NCBI GenBank assembly: GCA_016124675.1
Contig: WGNG01000008.1
Span: forward strand, 80,735-144,734
Reading direction: 5' to 3'
DNA: 64,000 nucleotides
DNA from: Alphaproteobacteria bacterium
GTDB taxonomy: Bacteria > Pseudomonadota > Alphaproteobacteria > Caulobacterales > Maricaulaceae
This document shows, piece by piece, positions 27,398 to 37,983 of this stretch. Under the pieces are notes generated by a model. That model was not told the origin of the DNA and did no database searches. It saw only the letters and a list, made by a program, of their open reading frames with translations. Numbering within the stretch: the stretch's first letter is position 1; the number at the start of each line of letters is the position of its first letter. Both the position numbers and the translations under genes were made by a program.

Positions 27398-27769
27398 TCA
27401 AGCCGGAACGGCCGCGGCCGCCGGGGGCGGAGCGGACGGCGCCGCGCCCGCGGAATCGCCGGAGAACGACGCTCTGAGCTGGCGGGCGAGTTCGATATTC
27501 TTCGCGCGCGCGCGGCTGCCGATCAGGAAATAATCGATCAGCACCCACAAACCGAACCCGCCAAGGGTGATCAGCTTCAGGATCCCGGCGACGATATCAC
27601 CGACCAGAAAGCGATCTACTCCAAGAAAGCCCAGCCAGACATTGAAACCGAACAAGAGGGTCGGATTCTTCTCCGATGACTGGAATGCGGTGAGAAAGGA
27701 TTGGCGCCTGGATTCCGGAATGGACGCGACAATCGATGCAAGCTCGACAGTATAACCTTTGAGATTCAT
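27398..27769 (-). CDS. TM2-domain membrane protein
   Basis: A 123-residue protein. Residues about 35-95 form a TM2 domain: two closely spaced helices with LLFGFNVWLGFLGVDRFLVGD, then GLWVLIDYFLIG. The N-terminus is polar and the tail Ala/Pro-rich. The ATG at 27769 follows GGGAGGG four bases upstream; the frame stays open to 28003, but that extension has no family signal and is treated as non-coding. TM2 proteins are widespread with no settled function. Confidence 0.82.
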   Translation of the reverse strand: MNLKGYTVELASIVASIPESRRQSFLTAFQSSEKNPTLLFGFNVWLGFLGVDRFLVGDIVAGILKLITLGGFGLWVLIDYFLIGSRARAKNIELARQLRASFSGDSAGAAPSAPPPAAAAVPA

Positions 27770-27933
27770 GATACCCTCCCCAGATGAAAACAAGCGACCG
27801 CGAGTTAGCGCCGATCCGCCCTCCGCCGCAACAAAATAAGGATTTCCAGCCTCATCCAGTGCAGCGAACCCGTCGTGGCCTGGAGGCGTCAATACCTGCG
27901 TGAACCCGCCCGCGCCGAACCGGCGGCAGCCTG

Positions 27934-28434
27934 TCAGGGCGTCGCGCCCGGAGACGGCTGCGCATCCGGCGCGAGCGGCATGGGTCCATACTGGTTTTCG
28001 CATGCGTCGCTTTTCAGAAGGCCCACCCAGATCGTATAACCGGCCCAGACAAGCATCGCCACCGAGATCAGAAGCAAGGAGACCCCGCCGGCGGCGATCA
28101 TGGCTGCGATGCTGGCCGTGCTGGGACGATCATTCTGGGAAGCGTCCAGGACCAGCTGAATGACGCCGACGCCGACCACGGACAAAGCAATGATCGCCAT
28201 CACGCTGGTGATCGCCCAGGGAATAACGTGCAGCCAGGCGGTCCTGCCGCCATCATGCAGGCGCTTGCCATAAACAGCGATCCCGACCCAGACCAGTCCA
28301 AGCCAGAGCAGACCCCCAACGCCTGGAATGATTCCGGCCACAACATTGCCTGCGATCAAAATCAGGATGCCGATCCAGTACGCCTGCTGGCCGATCCGTC
28401 CGTTCGGGCTGAAAAGCACATGGGAGAGGTTCAT
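27934..28434 (-). CDS. DUF805 family membrane protein
   Basis: A 166-residue protein with four membrane helices. The N-terminus (FSPNGRIGQQAYWIGILIL) and the loop VYGKRLHDGGRTAW are typical DUF805. I chose the ATG at 28434 because the MNLSHVLFSPNGR opening is the usual family start; the preceding open frame is unlike it. The C-terminal 15 residues are Pro-rich. The gap to the TM2 gene downstream (27770-27933) shows no supported gene. Confidence 0.8.
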   Translation of the reverse strand: MNLSHVLFSPNGRIGQQAYWIGILILIAGNVVAGIIPGVGGLLWLGLVWVGIAVYGKRLHDGGRTAWLHVIPWAITSVMAIIALSVVGVGVIQLVLDASQNDRPSTASIAAMIAAGGVSLLLISVAMLVWAGYTIWVGLLKSDACENQYGPMPLAPDAQPSPGATP

Positions 28435-28519
28435 CGGCGCGCCTCGCAGATTGCAACTGTCAAGCGTGAACGCCAGACCGTGACATGTCAACGAAGCGGG
28501 CGTTGCGCCCTCGCGGCCC

Positions 28520-30550
<2,031 letters not shown>

Positions 30551-30666
30551 CAGCGCGGCTTGCCCCCAGGGGAATGACAGCTTCAAATCGGTCGCCAAGG
30601 GTTTAGCCCGGCGCGCGCGCACGCGGCAAGCCGGGCGCCCCTACCGGCCGATGCGCGCACGTGGGC

Positions 30667-31155
30667 TCAGGACCCGTCGCGCCGATTATCGTGTCTGAAC
30701 AGGTCCGGCTCCGAGCGCCCTTCGAGCCAGTCCATCTCCACGCTGCGCAGACGCGACAGAACCGAGATCAGGAACACGGTCGACCAGCCCAGCATGATGA
30801 ACCCGTTGGCGCTCTGGATCGCCGAGACCATGCGCCAGCGGCTCTCGATGACGATCTCGCCATACCCCACTGTCGTGAAGCTGGAGGTGGAGAAATACAG
30901 CGCGGTCTCGAACGCCTGGAACTCGCCCAGCGCCATATAGACAGCCGCATAGATCCATATCTGCACGGCATGGATGGCGAACAGGCCCAGCACGATCACC
31001 AGAATCACCCCGGCCTGCTGCAGCACATAGGCGAGACTCGCCATGCGCGGCGCGCGCCAGCGCATCATCCAGATCAGCACGGCGAGACCCGCGATCTGGA
31101 GCATCACGGTCACGGCGACCAGGGCCGCTGACAACAGGAGAGGTTCAAGCAACAT
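30667..31155 (-). CDS. Small potassium channel-like protein
   Basis: A 162-residue membrane protein with helices at about 5-30 and 44-70, a pore region and a last helix near 112-132. The selectivity filter TTVGYGE (residues 94-100) is the classic K+ channel signature. No RCK or cyclic-nucleotide domain follows; the C-terminus is a short charged tail. It probably conducts K+ as a tetramer with unknown gating. Confidence 0.82.
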   Translation of the reverse strand: MLLEPLLLSAALVAVTVMLQIAGLAVLIWMMRWRAPRMASLAYVLQQAGVILVIVLGLFAIHAVQIWIYAAVYMALGEFQAFETALYFSTSSFTTVGYGEIVIESRWRMVSAIQSANGFIMLGWSTVFLISVLSRLRSVEMDWLEGRSEPDLFRHDNRRDGS

Positions 31156-31234
31156 GCACGCACGCTAGCGCAAGCCGGGTTGACGCGTCAGCCTCCATGG
31201 ACCGACGCTGGCGCCATAACATCGGGAGGCCGCC

Positions 31235-32077
31235 ATGGCAGACATTCAAGTAACCCCTAGCGGCGCCGCGCTGGGCGCTTCGGTGACCGGCGTGGACCTG
31301 ACCCAGCCGCTCGACCCCGGCACGGTCGCCGCGATTCGCGCCGCCTGGCTGGAGCATCTGGTGCTGGCCTTTCCCGGCCAACCCATGAGCCATGACGATC
31401 TGGAGCGTTTCACCCTCTATTTCGGGCCGTTCGGGGATGATCCCTTCATCGCCCCCCTGCCCGGCCGGCCGCGCATCATCGAGGTCAAGCGAGAGGCGCA
31501 CGAAAAGGCGTCGGTCTTCGCCGCCGCCTGGCATTCGGACTGGAGCTTCCAGGACACGCCGCCCGCCGCCACCATCCTGCACTCCAAGATCATCCCGCCC
31601 GTGGGCGGCGACACACTCTTCTGCAATGGCTACGCGGCCTATGACGCGCTGCCTGACGCCACCAAGGCCCGGATCGAGGGCTTGCAGGCGGTGCATTCGG
31701 CGGCGCTCGCCTACGCGCCCGACGGTGTCTACGGCGCCATGGACGGACCCGACCGGTCCATGACCATCCGGCCCGACGAGCGCGCCCGCGCCGCGCGCCT
31801 GCATCCGGTGGTGAGAACTCACCCCGAAACCGGCCGCAAGACGCTGTTCGTCAATCCCGGCTATGTGCGCACGATCGAGGGGCTGAGCGATGAGGAGGCC
31901 TTCTTCCTCCTGATCGAGCTCTACCAGGCTGCCCACGACGAGCGCGTTGTCTACCGCCATGTGTGGGCGCCCGACATGCTGCTCATGTGGGATAATCGCT
32001 GCACCCAGCACATGGCCACGGGCGGCTATGACGGCCACGCCCGGCTCCTGCACCGCACCACGGTGGCGGGACCCTAG
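31235..32077 (+). CDS. TauD/TfdA-family Fe(II)/2-oxoglutarate dioxygenase
   Basis: A 280-residue enzyme of the taurine dioxygenase superfamily, coupling 2-oxoglutarate decarboxylation to substrate hydroxylation. Iron ligands are H100 and D102 (WHSDWS) and H259 (TQHMATGGYDG). R270 near the C-terminus (HARLLHRT) is placed to bind 2-oxoglutarate. The start follows GGGAGG. Known substrates in this family include taurine, 2,4-D and alkyl sulfates; none can be assigned, and no sulfonate transporter adjoins. Confidence 0.9.
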   Translation: MADIQVTPSGAALGASVTGVDLTQPLDPGTVAAIRAAWLEHLVLAFPGQPMSHDDLERFTLYFGPFGDDPFIAPLPGRPRIIEVKREAHEKASVFAAAWHSDWSFQDTPPAATILHSKIIPPVGGDTLFCNGYAAYDALPDATKARIEGLQAVHSAALAYAPDGVYGAMDGPDRSMTIRPDERARAARLHPVVRTHPETGRKTLFVNPGYVRTIEGLSDEEAFFLLIELYQAAHDERVVYRHVWAPDMLLMWDNRCTQHMATGGYDGHARLLHRTTVAGP

Positions 32078-32742
32078 TCGAGCAGCCGATCAAACTCATA
32101 GGCGCCCGCGCCGGGGACCTTGAACGCGTAGGCGCCGCCGTCGAGACGGCCTGATTCGCTGTAACGGACCCGCATCAGGCTGAGCTCGATGCGGGCGTTG
32201 ATGCCCATCTGCCGGCCCGATTGCGCCGTGATCACACAGGCGCTTTCATCCACCTCCAGCACCGTCACGCCATCCTCGCGCGAGACCGGCGCCAGGCGGC
32301 AGTCTTCAGGATAGCCGATCAGATCATCGGGCGTGAGATCGGTGAAGTCGTCCTCGCCGGTGCGCCCCTCGAAGGCTTCAGGGTGGCGGAACGCATAGAA
32401 ATCCATGCCGATGAGCGGGCTGTCATGCTCTTGGATCCCGGACTGGAACACCCAAAGGCGCTGGCGGCTCATCGGCCCGTCCGGCCCGCCCGAGCGCCAT
32501 TCCAGATACACAGCGTCGCCGGGAATATGGGGCGTGTCCACCGGCACAAAGCGCGCATGCTGCACATCCAGCCAGTCGTAAGGATGCCCCGGCGCCGGCG
32601 GGCGTTTCAGGGCTTCATCGGCGGCCTCGTACTGGGCGGCGTTGGACCAGGCCCCGGCCAGCAGGCGGGCGAGGATTTCACCCTCGGTCTCGATCTCACC
32701 GGCCGACCCGGCGGCCAGAACGATCATCAGCGCCGTGATCAT
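32074..32742 (-). CDS. CpcT/CpeT-family (chromophore lyase-like) protein
   Basis: A 222-residue protein with an N-terminal signal-like helix. The body follows the CpcT/CpeT pattern: LLAGAWSNAAQYEAA near the start, a central VYLEWRSGG, then MSRQRLWVF and FYAFRHPEAFEG. Cyanobacterial members attach bilins to phycobiliproteins. This organism shows no sign of phycobilisomes, so its role must differ, perhaps binding a tetrapyrrole or lipid in the same calycin-type fold. RBS GGAGA precedes the ATG. Its stop overlaps the convergent dioxygenase by 4 nt. Confidence 0.72.
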   Translation of the reverse strand: MITALMIVLAAGSAGEIETEGEILARLLAGAWSNAAQYEAADEALKRPPAPGHPYDWLDVQHARFVPVDTPHIPGDAVYLEWRSGGPDGPMSRQRLWVFQSGIQEHDSPLIGMDFYAFRHPEAFEGRTGEDDFTDLTPDDLIGYPEDCRLAPVSREDGVTVLEVDESACVITAQSGRQMGINARIELSLMRVRYSESGRLDGGAYAFKVPGAGAYEFDRLLD

Positions 32743-32905
32743 GACAGCGTCTCCATCGATTATGCCTCAGCCCAGCCTGCCTGATCAGGCGCGCAGGAGT
32801 GAATGGGGGTTAGCGAGATACTTGAAAGTGGCGGCGTGATATAAAATCCCCTATGAGTTGCGCGAAGGCGAGCGTGAGTGCTCTGTCAGTTGCAGGGAGT
32901 GCTCG

Positions 32906-33211
32906 ATGACGCGCCGGCCAACCAAGGGAAAGGTGCCGGGATCAGGCGTCAAAATCCCGAAACAGCTGTCGGCCATGGCGGCGAACCCACGCAATGATTG
33001 GCGCATTGAGCAGCTTGTGAGCGTCGCAGAGAAGATCGGCGTGGCGGTCCATCCGCCCAGGGGCGGGAGCCACTATGTGTTCTCCAGCGACAAGATCAGG
33101 GAAACTCATCTTACCGTCCCTTATAAACGACCGATCAAACCTGTATATGTAAGGCTGTTCGCAGAATTTTGCCGGGCGCATCTGGACCGTCGGGAGGCCT
33201 CCAATGGCTGA
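32906..33211 (+). CDS. hicA: HicA-type mRNA interferase toxin
   Basis: A 101-residue protein whose residues about 30-95 match the HicA double-stranded-RNA-binding-like fold. WRIEQLVSVAEKIGVAV is followed by GGSHYVFSS with the catalytic-type His, then HLTVPYKRPIKPVYV. HicA cleaves mRNA when not neutralised by HicB. It has about 30 extra N-terminal basic residues compared with the minimal 60-residue toxin. The ATG at 32906 follows AGGGAG. It overlaps the HicB start by 8 nt. Confidence 0.8.
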   Translation: MTRRPTKGKVPGSGVKIPKQLSAMAANPRNDWRIEQLVSVAEKIGVAVHPPRGGSHYVFSSDKIRETHLTVPYKRPIKPVYVRLFAEFCRAHLDRREASNG

Positions 33212-33461
33212 TACCCTTTATGAAATCCGGGTTACGCCGCTCTCTCAAGAGGATGGGGGAGGGTATATGGCCACGGTCCCCGATCTCGACGGCTGCGTTT
33301 CTGACGGAGAGACCCCGCAGGAAGCTGTGGCGAACGCCATGGACGCCATTGCCCAATGGCTTCAGGCGCGCCGGGAGATGGGCCGGGAGATTCCGGTGCC
33401 GGGCTCGGCGTCTGGCCCACAAACCTCTCCTCGAACGCCGGAAAAGCTGACGGGCGGTTGA
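33204..33461 (+). CDS. hicB: HicB-type antitoxin
   Basis: An 85-residue protein with the partial RNase H fold of HicB: GGYMATVPDLDGCVSDGETPQEAVANAMDAI, the usual sequence around the conserved DLPGC-like turn. The short C-terminus lacks a clear helix-turn-helix or ribbon-helix-helix, so autoregulation may depend on the complex. RBS GGGAGG lies inside the end of hicA, and the overlap indicates translational coupling. Confidence 0.82.
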   Translation: MADTLYEIRVTPLSQEDGGGYMATVPDLDGCVSDGETPQEAVANAMDAIAQWLQARREMGREIPVPGSASGPQTSPRTPEKLTGG

Positions 33462-33504
33462 GGCCTCTGATGAATTGGCGCCACGTCCGGAGCCGCTAAC
33501 CCCC

Positions 33505-34932
33505 TCAAATCCCCGCCGCGTCCAGAATCGCGATCGCGGCGCGCTCGCCCGATTCCATGGCCGCTTCCATGCCGGTGTGGAGGTCGCCTGTGTGCTCGCC
33601 GGCGAAATGCAGCCTTCCCGCTGGCTGCAGGCGGGCATCGGACCAGCGGTGCGCCTCGCCCGGGCGCCAGTGCATATAGGCGCCGCCCGCCAGCGGGTTC
33701 GACGCCGTCCAGCGCTGCACATGGGCCAGCCGCACCCGGCCTTCGCTGGCGGGGCGGATGGCGGCGAGGGTGTCGCGCGCCAGCGCCTCCAGGCCCGCGT
33801 CGTCCAGTTCATCGGCGGCCAGCGCCCCGCGCCCGTCAATCCAGGCTGTCAGCATGCCCGTGGGCGCGCCATCGGAATGGCGCTGGGCGAAAATGCGGTT
33901 AAGCGCCGAGTCCGTCCACATATCCGGCGCCAGCCCGTCATCCTCCCACCAGGGATGCTCCGCCTCCAGATGCAGTTGCACGATGGGGGTGTACGCCATC
34001 TCCTCCACCGCCTCACGGGTGACGGGATTGAGCGGCGCATCGATAACAAGTGCGCGCAGGGCCGCGAACGGGATGGTGCAGATCGCAAAATCCGCGCGCA
34101 GCTCCGCCCCGTCGCTGAGCTGCACGCGCGCGCCGGCCGCGTCGGCCTCAATCGCGCGCACCGCCTGGTTCAGGCGCACCTCACGCCCCAGCCGCGCGGC
34201 CATGCTTTCGGGCACGCGCTGGGCGCCGCCCACCACTTGCTGCGATCCGCCCAGCGGACGCTCCTGCTCGTAGATCGCCAGCGAGCGCCAGACATTGAGC
34301 ATGGAATAGCTCTCCAGATCGCGCCCGTTCAGGGTGGAATCCATCAGGCGCAGCGCCTCGCCATTGGCGCCCTGGGCGGTGAGCCATTCAGCCGCAGCGA
34401 TGTCATGGGCGGCCGAAGCGGGATCACGCCACGCATAGATGTCGAACAACGGATTGGCGCGCGCGGCGAGCCCCATGAACAGGCGGTTGGGCGGGATGGC
34501 GCGCCAGGCCTGCGGCAGGCCGTTATGCGGCGACTGCGCCCAATCGCCCGCCTGAATGAGGGCGCCGTTGACGCTCAGCACCTCGCCAAACCGGCTCGGC
34601 GGGAAGCCGGCGAACTCCAGCCCCGCCTCGCCGGCGCGGGCACGGAAGCGGGCATAGGTGGCGCCCACCTGCTGGCCGCCGGCTTCCGGTGCGCCGGGCA
34701 GATGATCCAGCGTCATCAGCCGCCCGCCAATGCGGCCCGAGGCTTCCAGCACGATGACGCTGAGGCCCGCCTCCTCCAGCATCAGCGCGGCGTGCAGGCC
34801 GGACAGCCCGGCGCCAATGACGATGACGTCGGCGTCCTTGCGCCCCCGGTCCGCGCGTGGTCCGCAGCCGGTCAGTGCGAACGCCCCTGCACTCAAAAAT
34901 CCCGATAAGGCGCTGCGCCGCGTCAGTTTCAT
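33505..34932 (-). CDS. Tat-exported FAD-dependent amine oxidase
   Basis: A 475-residue flavin monoamine oxidase-type protein. The N-terminus has a twin-arginine motif (LTRRSALSGF) followed by a hydrophobic stretch and a lipobox-like LTGC, so the folded, FAD-loaded enzyme is probably exported and anchored. The dinucleotide fold VIVIGAGLSGLHAA lies at about 36-50, with GRIGGRLMT behind it and the C-terminal FAD contact HFAGEHTGD. Substrates could be amines or amino acids. The ATG at 34932 follows GGGGAG. It is divergent from a TRAP transporter operon across a shared operator-like palindrome. Confidence 0.83.
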   Translation of the reverse strand: MKLTRRSALSGFLSAGAFALTGCGPRADRGRKDADVIVIGAGLSGLHAALMLEEAGLSVIVLEASGRIGGRLMTLDHLPGAPEAGGQQVGATYARFRARAGEAGLEFAGFPPSRFGEVLSVNGALIQAGDWAQSPHNGLPQAWRAIPPNRLFMGLAARANPLFDIYAWRDPASAAHDIAAAEWLTAQGANGEALRLMDSTLNGRDLESYSMLNVWRSLAIYEQERPLGGSQQVVGGAQRVPESMAARLGREVRLNQAVRAIEADAAGARVQLSDGAELRADFAICTIPFAALRALVIDAPLNPVTREAVEEMAYTPIVQLHLEAEHPWWEDDGLAPDMWTDSALNRIFAQRHSDGAPTGMLTAWIDGRGALAADELDDAGLEALARDTLAAIRPASEGRVRLAHVQRWTASNPLAGGAYMHWRPGEAHRWSDARLQPAGRLHFAGEHTGDLHTGMEAAMESGERAAIAILDAAGI

Positions 34933-34997
34933 GGCTATGCTCCCCACACCAACTCCCGGCGGCTGCGCGCAGTGCGCGCCTTGCCATCGGGGACGAA

Positions 34998-35019
34998 TTT
35001 AAATGTTATACCATTTGAA
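34998..35019. promoter_or_regulatory. Palindromic operator, GntR (FCD/UxuR-like) type, in a divergent promoter
   Basis: TTTAAATG-TTATAC-CATTTGAA is a 22-bp palindrome with two mismatched pairs. Its core is one pair away from ATGGTATACCAT, the shape bound by FCD-type GntR regulators such as UxuR/ExuR. It lies in the only AT-rich part of the gap between the amine oxidase and dctP, 54 bp before the dctP start. No GntR gene is adjacent. Confidence 0.6.
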
Positions 35020-35072
35020 GCCGGAGCGAAGCGCAAGTCAAAAGCGCGCCCGGCGTCTGAAGGGGAGCGCGC

Positions 35073-36173
35073 ATGCGCCGCAGACAGTTCATGGCCCTGG
35101 CCGGGGCGGCGGGCTCCGCGCCGTGGATCACCGCCTGCGGCGGCCAACGCGATCCCGAACGCCTCTATGGCCGCGCGGTGGCGCAGGCGCCGCCGCGCAC
35201 GCCCTGGGACGCGCAATGGGCCAATTTCGAAGCCAATATCGCCGCCAACCCGTCGCTGGATTTCGAGTATTTCACCAAGGCCGAGCTGGGCGACGAGGAG
35301 CGCATGCTCCACGATCTGCGCCGCGGCCGCGCCCATGTCGGCGGCATGAGCCTGCAGGGCCTGTCCTCCTCCATCCCCGAACTCACCATCGCCATGGCGC
35401 CTTATCTGTTCGACAGCCAGGCCGAGGTGGATTTTGTCTATGACGAATATCTGTTCGACATTTCCGATGAGCTGGCGCGGGCGCAGAATCTGCGGCTCCT
35501 GCAGTGGGTAGAAGTGGGCTGGACCCATGTCTTCGCCAACCGGCCCCTGACCCATCCCGACATGGCCGCAGGCCTGCGCATGCGCACCAGCCCCAACGCA
35601 GCCGCGCGCTTTTTCTGTGAAGCCGCCGGAATGGACGCGATCCCGCTGGGCATCGCCGATGTGATCCCGGCCCTGCAGACGGGCCTGGTCCAGGGCGGGT
35701 TGTCCAGTGCGGTGTTTCACTTCTTCTCCACCCTGGATCTCGCCGAGCATTTCACCCTGACGCGCCATTCCTACGACACCGGCGCGATCATCCTGAACAA
35801 GCCCTGGTATGAGAACGCCAGCGACAGCCAGCGCGCCACCATCGACACCGCCTGGGGCAGCCCCGCCTCGGCCCGGGCGGGCGTGCGCGTGCTCGATGAT
35901 CTGGTGGTGGGCTGGATGCGCGCGGGCGCCCAGCGCGGGCCCGACGGGCAGGTGGTGCGGGAGATCCGCACCTCCAGCGGCGCGCCGATCCATATCCACG
36001 AGCTGTCCGGCAGCGACCGCGCCGCGTGGCAGGCGGTGACCGGCAATGTGCTCGACCGTCTGGTCAATTCCATTGGCGGCCGCGCACGCGACTTCGCCGA
36101 CCAGATCATGGCGGGCAAGGCCGCGTTCGCACAGCGCGCTACCGACGACACCCGGTCGGAGAACCCGGCATGA
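35073..36173 (+). CDS. dctP: TRAP transporter substrate-binding protein (DctP family)
   Basis: A 366-residue periplasmic binding protein. The N-terminus MRRRQFMALAG with WITAC suggests Tat export and a lipid anchor. The DctP pattern follows, with the substrate carboxylate-binding region around RMRTSPNAAARFF and a GLVQGG helix. TRAP systems take up organic acids such as C4-dicarboxylates, sugar acids or taurine. The stop overlaps the dctQ start by 4 nt. The divergent neighbour is an exported amine oxidase. Confidence 0.88.
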   Translation: MRRRQFMALAGAAGSAPWITACGGQRDPERLYGRAVAQAPPRTPWDAQWANFEANIAANPSLDFEYFTKAELGDEERMLHDLRRGRAHVGGMSLQGLSSSIPELTIAMAPYLFDSQAEVDFVYDEYLFDISDELARAQNLRLLQWVEVGWTHVFANRPLTHPDMAAGLRMRTSPNAAARFFCEAAGMDAIPLGIADVIPALQTGLVQGGLSSAVFHFFSTLDLAEHFTLTRHSYDTGAIILNKPWYENASDSQRATIDTAWGSPASARAGVRVLDDLVVGWMRAGAQRGPDGQVVREIRTSSGAPIHIHELSGSDRAAWQAVTGNVLDRLVNSIGGRARDFADQIMAGKAAFAQRATDDTRSENPA

Positions 36174-36709
36174 GAGCGCTGTTGAACCTCATCGGCGCGA
36201 CCGAGCGCTGGCTGACCATCGCCGCCTTCGCGCTGATGGCGCTCGCCCTGCTGGCCGATGTGATCTCGCGCCGGATATTTCTCACCGGCCTCATCGGCGC
36301 CACCGAGATCGCGGTGATCGGCATGGTGGCCGTGGCCATGTTCGGCATTGGCGTCGCCACCGATACCGGTGCGCACCTGCGCCCGCGCCTGTTTGACTTT
36401 CTGATCCCCGGATCGGTCGAGCCCGCTCTCGACCGCCTCGTCAGCGCCGTCACGGCGGCCTTCTTCGCTGTGTTCGCGGGTCTTGCCGTCTGGATGGTCA
36501 TCGAAAGCATGATCCTCAGCGACCGCACCGAAATCCTGCGCCTGCCGATCTGGACGCTGCAGGCGATGATCGCGGCCGCCTTCATCACCAATTTCATCCG
36601 CTTCGCCGCCTACGCCATCGATCCCGGCCTCAAGCCCGGCGAGTTCCTGGAAGAGATACGGGAGGCGGCTGCGGAGGCCGCAGACCCCGTCGACGGAGAG
36701 CCGCGCTGA
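36170..36709 (+). CDS. dctQ: TRAP transporter small permease (DctQ family)
   Basis: A 179-residue membrane protein with four helices, the usual DctQ size. The pattern LLADVISRRIFLTGLIGATEIAVIG with a conserved Arg pair after the first helix is typical. It couples the binding protein to the large permease DctM. The start is the ATG overlapping the dctP stop (ATGA), much shorter than the open frame. It ends in the TGATG overlap with dctM. Confidence 0.88.
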   Translation: MRALLNLIGATERWLTIAAFALMALALLADVISRRIFLTGLIGATEIAVIGMVAVAMFGIGVATDTGAHLRPRLFDFLIPGSVEPALDRLVSAVTAAFFAVFAGLAVWMVIESMILSDRTEILRLPIWTLQAMIAAAFITNFIRFAAYAIDPGLKPGEFLEEIREAAAEAADPVDGEPR

Positions 36710-37968
36710 TGGAAATGTGGCTTCTGGTCGGACTGATCGTCGTCCTGATGGTGCTGCGCCAGCCCGTTCTCGTGCTGCTCGGGTGCGCGACCCTGTTCGT
36801 CTATTCGGTGTTCAATGACGGGCGGCCCGAATACGCCGTCTATGACGTCTGGTTTGCGGTCAATCAGGAAGTCCTGCTGGCGATTCCCCTGTTTGTGCTG
36901 GCCGGCGCAGTGATGTCCAAGGGCAGTATCGCCGAGCGGATCATTGATCTGATGCGCGAGATCACGCGGCCCATCCCTGGCGGGCTGGCGCTGGCGGCGG
37001 TGCTGTCGTGCGCCGGCTTTGCGGCCATCTCCGGCTCGGCAGCGGTGACGCTGCTGGCCGTCGGCGGCATCATGTACAAGGCGCTGACCGAGGCGGGTTA
37101 TTCGAAAAGCTTCTCCATCGGCATGCTGTGCTCGGGCGGCGTGCTGGGCATCATCATCCCGCCCTCGATCCCGCTCATCCTCTACGGCTACATCACCCAG
37201 ACCTCGATCGCGAAGCTGTTCCTGGCCGGTATCGGCCCCGCGATCGTGATGGTGGCGGTATTCGCCGCCTACGCCTTCGTGGTGAATTTCCGCCGCCGGG
37301 AGGGCCATTGGCGCATCAGCGGCTTCGTGCGCGCGCTGGGCCGCTCCATCTTCGCCATCCCCATCCCCGTCGTGATCCTCGGCGGCATTTATGGCGGGTT
37401 CTTCACCGTGACCGAAGCCGCCGCCGTCGCGGTGGTGCTGGCCGTGGTGGTGGAGGTGCTGCTGCACCGCGACCTCTCCATGGCCGATCTCAAGGCGGTC
37501 ACTGTGGAATCGGGCAAGCTTCTCGGCTCGCTCTACCCGGTGCTGGCCTTTGCCTTTGCGCTCAATGTCTTCCTCACCGCCGAGGGCGTGCCCCAGGCGC
37601 TGGTGGCGCAGCTCAACGAGATGATCGGAGGGCGCACCGAATTCATGCTGCTCGCCAATCTCCTGCTCCTGGCCGTGGGCATGGTGATCGATGTGGGCTC
37701 GGCCACGCTGGTCCTGGCGCCGCTGCTGCAGCCGCTGGCCGAAGCCCAGGGCGTGGACCCGGTGCATTTCGGCATCATCATGATCGTCAATCTGGGGATC
37801 GGCTATCTGACCCCGCCTCTGGGCCTCAATCTGATCGTGGCCATGGCCGCCTTCAAGGAGAGCTTCTGGACGGTGACCAAAGCCGTGCTGCCCTTTATCG
37901 GGCTGATGCTGCTCGTGTTGATCGTGGTCGCCTTCGTGCCGGAGATCGCGCTTTATTTCGTCAGGTGA
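36709..37968 (+). CDS. dctM: TRAP transporter large permease (DctM family)
   Basis: A 419-residue sodium-coupled permease with about 12 helices. Recognisable stretches are AIPLFVLAGAVMSKG, SGSAAVTLLAVGGIM, SGGVLGIIIPPSIPLILYGYITQ and the C-terminal GYLTPPLGLNLIVA. These are the two pseudo-symmetric GxxxPPS/T-type motifs of the DctM superfamily. Its ATG shares a base with the dctQ stop. It completes the dctPQM operon. Confidence 0.93.
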   Translation: MEMWLLVGLIVVLMVLRQPVLVLLGCATLFVYSVFNDGRPEYAVYDVWFAVNQEVLLAIPLFVLAGAVMSKGSIAERIIDLMREITRPIPGGLALAAVLSCAGFAAISGSAAVTLLAVGGIMYKALTEAGYSKSFSIGMLCSGGVLGIIIPPSIPLILYGYITQTSIAKLFLAGIGPAIVMVAVFAAYAFVVNFRRREGHWRISGFVRALGRSIFAIPIPVVILGGIYGGFFTVTEAAAVAVVLAVVVEVLLHRDLSMADLKAVTVESGKLLGSLYPVLAFAFALNVFLTAEGVPQALVAQLNEMIGGRTEFMLLANLLLLAVGMVIDVGSATLVLAPLLQPLAEAQGVDPVHFGIIMIVNLGIGYLTPPLGLNLIVAMAAFKESFWTVTKAVLPFIGLMLLVLIVVAFVPEIALYFVR

Positions 37969-37983
37969 TGGGCGCTGGCGGCG

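Noticed and set aside
27770..28003. 78-residue N-terminal extension of the TM2 gene
   Set aside because: The internal ATG at 27769 has GGGAGGG at ideal spacing and the extension matches nothing recognisable.
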